From Monomorium pharaonis (lineage: Eukaryota; Arthropoda; Insecta; Hymenoptera; Formicidae), in assembly GCF_013373865.1 (NCBI RefSeq), contig NC_050470.1, positions 19,492,889-19,556,888 on the forward strand: DNA of 64,000 nt, read 5' to 3'. A model generated the notes under the pieces. The model was not told where the DNA came from. It did not search any database and saw only the letters and a list, made by a program, of their open reading frames with translations. Of this stretch, positions 22,608-33,184 are shown piece after piece (the first letter of the stretch is position 1; the number at the start of each line of letters is the position of its first letter). Position numbers and translations under genes: made by a program.

Positions 22608-23646
22608 TTATAAGTCAGAACGTTGGGATAGAGTCTGCTTTAGGAACGCGGGACACTGATAGAGCAAATGATTCTCTTTACAGAGAGCATATGAAAACGG
22701 AACTGCGAAAGCGGAGATGACGTATGACGCGAGAGATTTTCTCTTCGAGGATTCCGCAGATTTTTCCTTTGTCGATAGTAACATCGCTTCTAAAGCGAGA
22801 ATTCGCGATCCGAGGAATTGATCAAGTTCGCGGTAACTAGGGTACTCCATGGTGTCCCCTAGCTTGAGTTCCTAAACCTTTCTCGATGATTTATCGAGTT
22901 TTTGAGTGACAAGAAAGACAAAGTAAGTCATCCCAATATTCGACCTTTCGACCGAGATTCGTGAGCGCGTGAATTCGCGTGTTAGCTTGATCGCGGAGGT
23001 TCCGAAGATCTTTGGAGGTTTCGGCGGTAAGCGACAGAAGATTGAAGAGATTGAAAATTCTGTAAATGAACATTGATAAGGCGACGTTTATTGTCATAAC
23101 GCGAGACGTGAATATTCCACGCGACGTCGAAATTATCATTGGTAATCGCGAGGTGTTCGAGCGTGGTACTCGCATTCCCTTTTACACAGGAGCATAAGTA
23201 ATGCATATGCTCGACATTTGTTCGTTGTAAACCATCGACTTAAATCTATCGCGGAAATGCTCCCATTTTTCGACACTCCCGTCAAAGTTCGGTAGATTGA
23301 TCCTCGGCAAATGCAATGCAGCGCGGTGAGACTCAGACACGCCACTTACGTTATGTGTAGTTGCATTAAGGGCATCACTCTCATGGGTTCCCAATACCTC
23401 AGCCATAAAGTCCGCAGCCTCATAGTAGGACTCTTCACAGGCGATGATGCGATTCTTACAATCAGTGAAGTAGACATCGGTAGCTCTCAGTTTATCGTCG
23501 GCAAGAAGCTCTATCTCGCCATTTAGCTCCTGGCATTTGGAGAACATCTCTTTCAGCGTAATAAGACGCTGTCTAGTGACAGCTGGTGTCATTTTGGCTT
23601 GTCCAAGCTTCTTGAAATTAGGCAGGACTCGCGAGATGAAATTCAT
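22608..23646 (-). pseudogene. BEL/Pao gag remnant
   Basis: From 23646 the frame starts near MNFISRVLPNFKKLGQAKM, passes LPRINLPNFDGSVEKWEHF (the hallmark of Pao gag capsid starts), then continues in other frames through VKGNASTTLEHL, ENKRRLI-like DNKRRLINVHL, SKDLRNLRDQANTRIHAL, LGRKVEYWDDLL, LDQFLGSRILALEAM and CKENHLLYQCPAF, a zinc-knuckle remnant. At least two frameshifts (about 23190 and 23080). Gag would form the particle. Confidence 0.85.
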
Positions 23647-23747
23647 GAATTAATTCTGCTTCGCAAGAAGCTTCTTAACGGTCGACATGGCGATTCTTTT
23701 TCAATAATATGAGCGTTAAGAATCACACACAGTTTTCTCCTTGGCAG

Positions 23748-23770
23748 CAATCCGGCTCAAAGGACCAATA
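23748..23770 (-). promoter_or_regulatory. Primer binding site of the BEL element
   Basis: Directly inside the 5' LTR, the minus strand reads (TAT)TGGTCCTTTGAGCCGGAT. The TGG start fits pairing with a tRNA 3' CCA end. I do not assign the tRNA. Confidence 0.6.
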
Positions 23771-24163
23771 TGTTTATGTATGTGGTTGGTGTGCTGATAC
23801 AATCTTCACAAAGGCTCGCTTGCCAAGGCGAAGGAATTGTGGAATAACGACTCCGACATCTCGGTAAAAGTAGACGTCTTTTATTCTCATTAAACTCAGG
23901 TGAGGTGAGCGGTATCAGAGTTCATTTTCACAGTAATGAATCGACTCTCACTTTATAGGCGGCAACCAGGCTTCCACTCGCGAAAAAATAGCGCGGCGAG
24001 AAACGTCTACGAATTATGCAGAGTCGTCGACCTGAGATGAGAATCTAACGATGGTCGTATACCAAGGATATGCGGAGCGCGAACGGAGCGCGAGCAGGAG
24101 TTCAGAGCAATACGCGATCTATATTGCAAATATAATGTACGCTCTAAAGCTTATGCCCAAACA
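23771..24163 (-). repeat. BEL/Pao 5' LTR
   Basis: 393 bp, TGTTTATG...CCCAAACA. Matches 18249-18718 apart from an about 80-bp gap and scattered substitutions. Confidence 0.88.
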
Positions 24164-24317
24164 ACATATGTTATCAAAGTCATCATCCTGAGTAATATTA
24201 TAAAGGTTTTAGGTTGCGCTCGGCATTTATTAAAAAGTTATTAACACAAGTTTTATAATAATAATAATAGTAAACATCGATAGCCTACATCAAGAAATAC
24301 ATTTAACTGACACTTCT

Positions 24318-24390
24318 TCACTGTGACCATACACACACGGAGGGTGCAAGGAGGTGGGCTTCGCCCCCCCCCCCCGCTTCCACATCCACC
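24318..24390. repeat. Fragment of microsatellite-core foldback element
   Basis: ACACACACGGAGGGTGCAAGG followed by GGGCTTCGCCCCCC and CCCGCTTCC matches the segment right of the CA core at 16860-16900 and 50060-50095. No arms. Confidence 0.5.
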
Positions 24391-24399
24391 CTGCCGGTA

Positions 24400-24910
24400 C
24401 CCAGATAGCCAAGCGTGATTAAGCATTTTGAAGAAACTAATGCACAAAACGTGTTGCTAGATATTTGCTGTATATTTGCTGACATCAAAGTAGAACACGT
24501 TACAAATATAGCAATATGTCTGCTTATACATGCAAACAGTTGGCGAAATTTTCCGAGCAAACGATTCGCAATACTCATATGTTATGTTGTCTACAACATG
24601 ACAGCAACATGACGGCAATGAATGATTCAATCGAATGAATAATTATATCTTGAGCATCATGATGCAAACATGACAGCAACAACACATACATAATAATTTT
24701 CATTTGTTATTGCATATATGCCTTCAAACTATTATGAAGTTTTTTACTTGTAGCTTATTGTTTACAAATTGTTGACAATATGAAGTTGTTACACCTTTAC
24801 GACAACTTTTCTATAAAAAGACGTCTATATTTTCAAAATTTAAATATAATTAATATATAGATACTAATTTTTATAATTATACATGCTTTCAAATATATAT
24901 TATTCCAGGT
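24400..24910. mobile_element. CCCAGATAGCC-ended periodic element, uninterrupted copy
   Basis: Starts CCCAGATAGCCAAGC and ends near TTCCAGGTAAACC. The body consists of CAACATGACAGCAA / TTGCTGTCATG-like iterations. It is the same element, inverted, as 31457-34020 and shows the empty site for the LTR inserted there. Confidence 0.7.
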
Positions 24911-24934
24911 AAACCAGGTAGACTATGATATATA

Positions 24935-25300
24935 CAGGGTGTCCCAACGCATGTGGACCATTACTCGTAAAAAGATAGAAGGGATCGAGATAAACATACA
25001 GGTCCAATATTTTCTTGGGTTAGGTCTACAAATAATCGAGATATCAATTTTTCAAATTGTGCGAATGAGAGCGCGCCGCGGCACGCCGTAGGAAGAGCCG
25101 AGCCGCTCGAGCCGTAGCGCGGCCCACTGTGTGAAGCATTGGCTGCCGGCGGCGGGGAGAAGAAGGAGAAGCGGCTCCGCTGCCTGTGCTTCGCCGCCCT
25201 CACGTCCCGCAGCACCGCGTCTAGACTCGCATCAATGGCCGCTCTCGCCTTCCACCGCACCGCGCCTAGACTCGCGTCGTTACGCACATTCGCAATTACT
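24935..25300. mobile_element. End fragment of a Tc1/mariner-superfamily element
   Basis: TACAGGGTGTCCCAACGCA is a classic tip of Tc1/mariner-group elements in insects. It is followed by a GC-rich block (25070-25290) with a partially repeated unit CGCGYCTAGACTCGC (25208, 25262). No transposase motif and no opposite end found. Confidence 0.45.
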
Positions 25301-25812
25301 TGACAAAATTATTTAGCAAAGATAAGGACAAATTAAAACCGTAATAAACTTCTGTGATTGAGAAAGTCGAAAGAGAGAAAGCGATGGAAACTTATGAAAT
25401 CTTCAAATAATCTAATTTCTATCGTAATTGTGAATATAGTAAACTAATGATAGTTTTCGGTACATTGACGATATATTCTTTCTTTTTCTTAAATATCTTA
25501 TTTACAGTATGATTGGAAAATACGGCTTAGTATATTTGCCTCACACGAACGTTCCTGAGTAGTAATTCGTTGAAACCTATCTGAGTTAAAATGTTGATAT
25601 TGCTTCATTTACTAATTTATGGTATTGTTCTGTCAAAACTGTAACGGACCAAGTGATTCCCCAATAAAATTAACTTCTTGATTTTTTATTTAACTTCTAT
25701 TTAGCTTCTTCAGTCCTCAACAAAATATTTTCTTCACAATATTTGTAATGATTTATAGCTATTTATTTTTAAGGGATGAATAAAAATTGATAGGAATAAG
25801 ACAAATTCTAAA

Positions 25813-26100
25813 ATGGCTGAAAACAGACTACACTGTTTCATTTGCGGTATTGTGCAAAGACCTAAAGTGTGTTGGGGCAAATACCTGTAGATCATCTTGA
25901 AAATCGACATGAAATTATTAATCGTTTTCGGAGGAATTTAGAAAAGTCTCTTGCTGATATTGATAAGAATTCTCGCATTTGTTCGATTTGTCGTGGCTTC
26001 GTCAATGATAAAATGCGATTCGAAAATGATGAATCATACACAAGACTGAATGTCTTGAGGCAAGTTCAAAATCATGCTTGTTTTATTTGGATCTTGCTTT
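25813..26100 (+). pseudogene. N-terminal zinc-finger fragment resembling the ISL2EU-type transposase
   Basis: MAENRLHCFICGIVQRPKV leads to a stop at about 25888. A shifted frame continues with VDHLENRHEIINRFRRNLE and ICSICRGFVNDKMRFENDE, then LNVLRQVQNHACF. The paired CxxC clusters and the run ETRLNVL-like match the N-terminal part of the minus-strand transposase at 59062-61025 (ICNYCN, EDDPQCMRL). One frameshift near 25870, and nothing after 26100 continues the protein. A truncated relative of that family is likely, not certain. Confidence 0.42.
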
Positions 26101-26890
26101 AATTGATCGGTTATGAAATGTTAATATCATATCTTAATATTCCTAATCACAGAATCTAATTCTGTGATGAATCCAGGTTTCCATTATAAAAATCTGGCTC
26201 GGCCCTTACTGAGCCCTATCGGACCTAGTTAGACTTTATAGCTCAGATTGGGCCAGACTATCAGATAGTCTTCTCCAAGTTCGAGAAGTTTTGTTCCATT
26301 AGTTATCTCCTCGAAATCAAGACATTTCAAGTGTAAAAACGTGTATAATCGACTATATTCCATCGATTTCCATACCTCATAACTATTTTCCATAACTTCC
26401 TAAAGGTTTGGGCTCATAAGAACTTCTGATCGGGGGCCATAAGCTAAAAAATCTCAAAGCTTGGAAAAATTTGACCGGGGCCCAGATTTACAATGTTTCT
26501 GTGCGTGGTCCTTTAAAAATTTTGAAAATGAATTTTTTACATAGGATATGATTAATAGTTTTTCAGTGAATTTTGGTTATATACTGGGATCACCAAATTT
26601 AACCTAAAAATTTTTTTTTAATTTTAAAACGCCGAAACTTCTAAACGCAGTTCATTGCAGGCGCGAACCTATATGCAAAATGCGCTTCTCAGAAATGCTC
26701 ATTTTTCATATTTTTTTCAGATTTTTAAAAGTGGTGGATCAAGTTTAAACTTGCAAAAAATTATATTTTTTGGTATTTTTTCATTATTTTAACAACATAA
26801 AAACTTTTTTTATTTTATTATTTGTGCAGAAAATTATACATTTTAATATGCTTTTTTCAAATTTTTAAAAATTTTTTGGAATTGTTTACC
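26101..26890. other. Repeat-like sequence without a gene
   Basis: 26180-26510 holds GGCTCGGCCC / GGGCCAGACT / GGCCCAGATTT variants that can pair with each other, so it is another degenerate periodic repeat. 26520-26890 is AT-rich. Confidence 0.4.
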
Positions 26891-26894
26891 TTAC

Positions 26895-27925
26895 TCAGCT
26901 AGCCAGACCTGTTAAAATCGTGAAAGCTTTACAGCAAGGATTGTTTCAATTTTGACAACAATTTTATAACAAGTAATTGTCTGTCTTTGTCTTTTAAAAG
27001 TTTCGAGCAAATTTACGGTAAAAGTTTTCATCACACGCTGCTGCAAATAACAGAGAAAAACTTGTACATAAATATTACGTAGAGAAATTACAAGATTTGC
27101 TCCGACACGATAAAATGCAAAATTTAAGCAAATAACAGAGCAAACATTGCTACACGACATAACAATAAATTTATGGCAGAAACAGAAAATCTTGTTAAGC
27201 ATAGAATAACGGCAAATTAGTAGCAAGAACAAAATAAAACTTGCCGAGCACACTTTTGCAACAAAATTGCGACAAGGTGTGTCCGTAAACATCCTTAGTT
27301 TTTGCTGGCAAGGCTTGTCGCAAATAGTATGACGCACATTTCATGCAAATAACAGGGTTGCATTATCGGGTTTTAAACTTTATTTCTGGGTGACTTTACT
27401 ATCTATCTCGAGGTGGCGCATTTCTCGTAAAAAAGATTTACCTACTGGATTAATAAAAGGGGCTCGTCGAGAACAGAGAACCAAGTATGATTGCATATAA
27501 TTCACATATGATATTGGACTAATCAGTCCAATATTTCATTTTTGTTGATCTTAATTTCGACAAGATTTGTCCTGTTTTTGCCACAAATTTGCTATCATAT
27601 TGTGCATGGCAAGGTTTGCCTTGTTTTTTTCCACAAATTTGCTATCATGCTATGTACAGCAAGGTTTGCTCTATCTTGCCACAAATTTGCTATCATATTG
27701 TGTACAGCAAGGTTTGCCTTGTTCTTGTTGCAAATTTGTTGTTATGCTTTACTAACAAATTTTACTCTGTTATTTGCATAAAATATGCATCATACTATTT
27801 ACAACAAGCCTTGCCAGCAAAAGCTAAGCTTAATGCGGACACACCTTGTCGTAATTTTGCTGCAAAGGTTTGCTCGAGTTTGCGGCAAACTTCGCGCAAA
27901 GTTTGCGTTATTTTGCTAGCTAGGT
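26895..27925. mobile_element. Foldback element with GCAAATTTGC-period arms
   Basis: The left arm (26920-27350) and right arm (27560-27920) are inverted copies: for example GACAAGGTGTGTCCG (27271) pairs with CGGACACACCTTGTC (27837). Edges read AGCTAGCCAGACC and TTGCTAGCTAGG. The right arm includes about four 49-bp tandem units starting CCACAAATTTGCTATCAT (27581, 27631, 27679, 27729). Non-coding; the listed frames follow the repeats. Confidence 0.6.
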
Positions 27926-28369
27926 TAGTCTAAAAATGGAAAAAATGTATTTCTTACTATTTTTTCACATTTTTGACCCTTAAAATATTTTCTTTCTTTA
28001 CTATTGGCGCTTAAAATTATATGTTCAGATTCACTGCGTTCTTTCAAATTTTTTTAAGTCTTTGAAATTATTTTTCTAACTAAAAAATAAAAATTGTATT
28101 TTTTGTAATTTTTTTGACATTTCCAATTCTGAAAACGTTCGCTTTCATTACTATTCGCACTAAAAATTGCATATTCTAACATTATTAGATTATTTGGATG
28201 GCTAATCTAACCTAAAAATGTGAAAAATTGTATTGCTTACATTTTTTCAATCTTTAATTCTAAAGACACTAAAAATCTAATATTTTAGTATGCTGCCCTT
28301 TTTAGAACAATCTTATATTGTTTGGAGTAGTTCACATAACCTGAAATTGCAAAAAGTATTGGACACGTT

Positions 28370-29230
28370 GTTACGGGAGAAATTAGTTCAAAATATAAGA
28401 CAATTAGAATAATTAGGATTAGATTTAATTAGTTTGTATTAGAGTAAGGAACATGTTATTCGAGCGAGAGATTTCTTTTATTAGATTTTTTTGTTTGTAA
28501 ATAATAGTTTTTTCTTAGTTGTAAGTGTGTTGCGTTGATTAAATCGTGGATTTAATTGACGTATGTATATAGCGTTTGTACAGAATAGAATAGTTAACTT
28601 ATTGTTAACATACATGTGTTACGAGAGACCGATTGGATGGTGAATGCAGGAGAGCTGTGAGAAGCAATGCATTGTAAAGGCGTGAAGGAGGGACAGTGTT
28701 CACGGTTTCAAAAGACATTTTTGATTGACAAGGAAGCTGTCCGATGTCTCTTGGCACGAGTCGCATGGACTCGTGGCCGTCAAGCCATTTTTGCAATCAA
28801 CGACCTCGTGGGTTTAACAAACTCGGTGGTGAAGGTCGAAAGCGTGCACGGGGACCCCAAAGGAGGAACCCGGGGCCGTTCAGGCTACAGAGACATCGGC
28901 GGCGCGACTCACAAAAAACCGAAGGAAAGGGTAGAAAAGTCGAGAAATTGACCGAAAGGCCCCTCCTCCACGTCTAAAAACACCGTCAGGCTAAAAAGTG
29001 TGTGTGAGCCGAGAGAGGGGATATTGCGTTAGCAAATCGGACGAGCCCTTGCGTGGGACGTTGCGATTTTCGGGGACAGATGTTCGACGACTGCGGAGAC
29101 TGAAGGTACGATCCTTAACCAGACGCATTCGAATTCTGAGAACGTCTCTACTTGTAAGCGTTGTCTTATAAAGTTGCAAAAGATTAATTTCGCTTGTCTT
29201 TTCCTGCCCACAACACACGTATATTTTAAA
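28370..29230 (+). mobile_element. LTR-like island, boundaries unresolved
   Basis: Begins TGTTACGGGAGAAATTAG, an LTR-like start, and contains a GC-rich block at 28640-29110. No matching CA end, target duplication or poly(A) signal could be fixed. Possibly a solo LTR of the TGTTACG type seen at 31724-33793. Confidence 0.3.
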
Positions 29231-29705
29231 TCTGTCGGCCTATCTTGGTTTTTTACCATATTTTATTTTTTATTTTTTTATAAGAAAGTAACAATAAAAA
29301 TATTTGTTAATTACATTTGCAAAAATGCATTATATAAGTATTACTTTAAACCAAATATGAAAAGAAAATTAGAACCTTATGTTAACATTAATTTTGTGTA
29401 CATATTTTTCTGTTATTAACTATAACTATATATCATCACATGAAGTTTTTAATAGCATATAATATTTTAAAATATGTTAAATTACGCTTATTTACTACAA
29501 GAAATTGATTTTTTTTATAAATAAATTGATGCGGCAATATTTTTATGCTTGCTTATTAATACAACATTTTTAAGTACAAATCGTTTAGCACGCAAAATAT
29601 TTTTGGAGTTTCATTTTAAATTAAATATGCGTAATTGTTACAAACAATCAGCGAAACATTTACAAGTTTCATTTGTACTTTAGAAAAATGTTGTATTAAT
29701 AAAAG

Positions 29706-30135
29706 CAGGGTTAGGAAGTAACGAGTTACTTGTAACAAAGATACAGTTACAGTTACTTTTTTGGTAACTAATAACTTAAATAATGTAACGAACTTTTCTC
29801 CATCGACAGGAATTTAACTTATTGTTAGTTACATTTTTTTGGTAACTAATAACTACTTTAATAGTTTTTTTTTTTTGGAACATGCGCTAAAATTTTTAAT
29901 CAACAACCGGAAAAAGTCGAGTTTGTACAAAAGGAATTGTATCGATTCTTAAAATCAATAAAATAATTGCAGCATTAATATGCTAAATATTTAAACTGTA
30001 ATTAAGAAACATTTTATTAAATATAATACAGGTATTCCGAGTTCTGCATATGTGGAACATATGTTTAGTAACGGTAGCTTTATAATGACGCCATAAAGAG
30101 GTCATCTTAATTATGATATATTTGAATATCGAATT
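29706..30135 (+). mobile_element. hAT remnant: terminal sequence plus transposase C-terminal scrap
   Basis: 29706-29870 repeats GTAACGAGTTACTTGTAAC / GGTAACTAATAAC variants, typical of hAT ends carrying GTTAC subterminal repeats. 30032-30135 encodes IPSSAYVEHMFSNGSFIM, a stop, then RGHLNYDIFEYRI, which matches the conserved hAT C-terminal dimerisation segment. The transposase body is missing, so this is an internally deleted derivative. Confidence 0.55.
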
Positions 30136-30357
30136 ACATAAAATTAATAAAAATTTTTATTAAAATTTTTTTAACGAAGAGGATATACGAATCAATGTAA
30201 TACAGCTGATGTAGCATTATATTTCATTAAATTTTGATAACAGTAACATATGATTTAGTTTTTTACCTTTACAAAGTTCTCATTTTCCAAGTAACACATA
30301 TTCAAAAAGACATCAAATTGACTCGAAATTCGTTATTAATTCAAAATGACTTTAACT

Positions 30358-30735
30358 TCCCAGATAGCCAAATCCAGCGAGTTTGCTGTCAAATCGCCAA
30401 CAATCGTTGAAGCAACTAATTTTGACAAACTTAGAACAAGGTGCGTCAGCATTATGTCTGTCGAACTGAACTCACGTGAAGTCTAATTCTAACAATGGCA
30501 AATTGATTGCAATATGTCAGCATCAATTTGTTACTCGCAAAAAAGTGATTTGTGACAGCAACTTAACGACAACTCGTGTTGTCAATTTGCCATCCGTGAT
30601 TAACAGCATATTGACAGCAAATTGACGGCAACTTGTTATCATCGGTATGCCATCCGCAACCAACAGCATGTTAATAGCAACATGACGGCAACATATGTCA
30701 AATAATAAATGCTCATATCCTGATAAAATACTCAC
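30358..30735. repeat. CCCAGATAGCC-ended periodic element (AGCAACATGACGGCAA)
   Basis: Starts CCCAGATAGCCAAATCC. The body iterates GACAGCAAATTGACGGCAACTTG and its complements with imperfect spacing. It runs into the 5S-derived module at 30762. Confidence 0.55.
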
Positions 30736-30761
30736 ATCTGGCATTGCCTAATAAAACTTCT

Positions 30762-30830
30762 GCGGTCACCCATCCAACTCTGAACCGCCGTCGACACTGC
30801 TTGATTTCGAAGATCGTACGCAAAATAGCA
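30762..30830 (-). repeat. 5S-rRNA-derived module (SINE3-like), copy 1
   Basis: The minus strand matches the 3' half of 5S rRNA, including TTGGATGGGTGACCGC (internal control box C region) and GAAATCAAGCAGTGTCG. It lies in a segment (about 30740-31250) shared with 61735-62290. The 5' half of 5S is not recognisable, so it is a 5S-derived repeat rather than a 5S gene. Confidence 0.65.
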
Positions 30831-31049
30831 CTTCGCGATGATCCATAAACACTTGATGCTCATAAATACATATTTGTTATAGATAAGTTCAATAGATGTC
30901 AGAAACATGAAACATATAGTTAAATAATATTTATAAATAAATATAAATGTACAGTTTTTTACTGCTTTTTACATATGCGATATAACATGTAAAATAACTT
31001 ATAAAGATATGTTTTTGTTTTGTTCTTTTGATAAAGCTAAATTATATCC

Positions 31050-31215
31050 CAGACAGCACACAATATTTATAAAATATTTACAAAATATTTATAATATTTA
31101 TTTGAATATTTTATAAATATTTTTCTGTGGTCTTAAATTTGACAGATCATAAAGATTTATCATAAATATTATTAAAATATTTATGATATATTTACAAATA
31201 TTTATAAAATATTAC
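31050..31215. repeat. CCCAGACAGCACA-headed ATATTTATAAA repeat
   Basis: CCCAGACAGCACACAATATTT is followed by 12-15 bp iterations of ATATTTATAAA in both senses. The same layout occurs at 62041-62240. Confidence 0.6.
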
Positions 31216-31405
31216 TTGTACAAATCTTACTACCTGAGATATGTGTAAAAAATTATTTTATTTTATATATTATTTCTATAATAAATCATCGATAAAGTAT
31301 TTTCTTTTATATAATAATGAATAATATGTTGCTAATTTTATTCATGTTTATTTTTTATTTTGTAACTATGTTTATGTGTAATATGATTAATAAAGTTATA
31401 ATTAA

Positions 31406-31409
<4 letters not shown>

Positions 31410-31444
<35 letters not shown>
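31410..31444. repeat. (TA)n microsatellite
   Basis: Uninterrupted TA run next to the end of the CCCAGATAGCC-type element. Confidence 0.9.
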
Positions 31445-31445
<1 letters not shown>

Positions 31446-32334
31446 TAGTCTACCTGGTTTATCTGGGATAATATATATCTGCAAGCATGTATAATTATAA
31501 AAATTAATATCTATATATTAATTATATTTAAATTTCAAAAATATAGATGTCTTTTTATTGAAAAGTTGTCGTAAACGTGTGACAAGTTTATATTGCCAGC
31601 AATTTGTAAACAATAAGCTACAATTAAAAAACTTCATAGTTTGAAGGCATATATGCAATAACAAATGAAAATTATTATATATGTTTTGTTGCTGTCATGT
31701 TTGCATCATGATGCTCAAGATATTGTTACGTCCGGCAGACTCCACGATTTCCCTTCGTCAGAAAAAACAAATAATTTACAAAAGAAATTCCGTTTCAACG
31801 ATCTCTGATAATTTTTTATGCGTCTAGAATTAGTCTGTTAGAAACGTAATGACAAACATAGATGGACGAAACGACCAAGTAGATAATTCGGACTCCTTTG
31901 AATATTGAGTCAACAAATAATAAATTCTGAAGATAGAAATTCAAAAACAAACATGGGATCTAAGCAAAGTTTCACGTTTCCTCACAAAAAATGAGCAATA
32001 AAGTATCCAAACATAAGCAAAAAATAAATAACCGTTTCCTCCATCTGCAACCCATACCGTAGCACGTCTAGCACGATAGAAAAAAATTTATTTCTTAAAC
32101 CCAAAGGGAAGATAACCTACGCGATAGGTCGGATCCCTTCGATAAAATTGAAAAAATGTGGGAGGAAACAGAGAAACTTTCGACAGAGTACTCAACGTAT
32201 GATTGGTCAAAAGGGAAAAACTATTTCTCCAATAAGAAAACTTAAAATTCACCCACCACACAATCCTGAAAAAGAGTCCTACCAGTTAGAATATTTGAAC
32301 CACCCACATCTGGATCCTCCCTCTGTAAGACTCT

Positions 32335-32370
32335 GTATATATAATACCAAATCTTGAAGAGGCAGTCAGT
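32335..32370 (+). promoter_or_regulatory. LTR core promoter: TATA box plus TCAGT initiator
   Basis: GTATATATAATA at 32335-32346 is followed about 30 bases later by AGTCAGTAAT (TCAGT at 32366-32370), the arthropod initiator consensus at the usual spacing. Transcription would run rightward and mark the start of R. Confidence 0.65.
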
Positions 32371-32586
32371 AATAATAGAGAGTAATGGTCAGTAATAATC
32401 AGTTAGTTGAGAGTTAGTTGTAAGAGTAGTTAGTTGTAAGTTCAGTTAGAGTTTTTAGTCAGTTCAGTTAATAAGAGAGTTAGTTAGTTAGTAATCATGT
32501 AGAATCAGTGCGCAAGTAAACTTTAGTGCCGTTCCATCCGATCAAAAAATCCCTTCGATTCCAACGGATTTATTTGAGAACCAGTA

Positions 32587-33184
32587 ATGAGTAAGTCCTA
32601 CAATCACAATTTCTTTCTTTGTTTTTACGTTACTCATCTACTCCCTTCCGTTTTAATTTTTTAAGACACGTTCCTATTATTTTATAAATAATTTCCCACT
32701 TAGTGTTCCTTGACTTTTCTCTCCAGCTACCACCTTCGAAGAACTTAGTGTTCCTCGACTCTTCTCTCCAGCTACCACCTTCGAAGAACTTAGTGTTCCT
32801 CGATTCTTCTCTCCAGCTACCACCTTCGAAGAACTTAGTGTTCCTCGACTCTTCTCCCCAGCTACCACCTTCGAAGAACTTAGTGTTCCTCGACTCTCCT
32901 CTCCAGCTACCACATTCGAAGAACATAGTGTTCCTCGACCCTCCTCTCCAGCTACCACCTTCGAAGAACTTAGTGTTTCTCGATCTTCCTCTTTGCCTCC
33001 AATTACTGAAGAACATGAACACGTTCCTCAGATATTCCCAACATATTCTTTTTCTAGTTCACCTCCTCCGTCTTCAAGTTACTCTCCCATAAGTTCCACT
33101 GAATCCGAAGACATTCCACCCCCACTCTCTCCCGCTATGCTTTATCCTCTCATGACTCCAAGCATTTCTGTTTTTTTCATCTAA
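32587..33184 (+). CDS. Possible two-exon ORF inside the LTR (153 codons, Ser/Pro-rich, 15-residue repeats)
   Basis: ATG at 32587 is cut after ATGA by a strong donor (GTAAGT, 32591). A pyrimidine tract ends at CTTTTCTCTCCAG (32726). Joining 32587-32590 to 32727-33184 gives an uninterrupted frame of 154 codons including TAA. The N-terminal half has about six 15-residue repeats of the form LSVPRLFSPATTFEE; the C-terminal part is Pro/Ser/Glu-rich (SSSPPPSSSYSP, DIPPPLSP). It lies about 220 bp after the LTR initiator and is followed by AATAAA at 33191. No domain is recognised. Unspliced, the first repeat contains an in-frame TGA. It may be real or fortuitous; other frames of the tandem repeat are also open. 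Confidence 0.35.
32703..32990. repeat. 45-bp tandem repeat, about 6.4 units
   Basis: Units read CTTAGTGTTCCTCGACTC, TTCTCTCCAGCTACC and ACCTTCGAAGAA. Length is divisible by three, so several frames stay open on both strands. Each unit contains a TTCTCTCCAG acceptor-like site. Confidence 0.9.

Larger units (their letters stand above)
18249..24163 (-). mobile_element. BEL/Pao LTR retrotransposon with ACATA duplication
   Basis: Two LTRs (18249-18718 and 23771-24163) start TGTTT and end CCCAAACA, and ACATA flanks both sides (18244-18248 and 24164-24168), a perfect 5-bp target duplication. Between them on the minus strand run gag, protease, RT, an RNase H start and an integrase C-terminal part, in BEL/Pao order. 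The copy is dead, with many frameshifts, an internal deletion around RNase H/integrase and a TTAA-flanked insertion. Confidence 0.92.

Noticed and set aside
27581..27740. CRISPR-like direct repeats
   Set aside because: Units of about 49 bp are contiguous diverged tandem repeats without unique spacers, in a eukaryotic foldback element.
30762..30830. 5S rRNA gene
   Set aside because: Only the 3' half matches and it occurs in a dispersed composite repeat.
32630..33092. Two long frames in the other senses of the 45-bp repeat (minus 130 codons, plus 129 codons)
   Set aside because: A tandem repeat whose unit is divisible by three keeps several frames open automatically. Only one frame is supported by splice signals.
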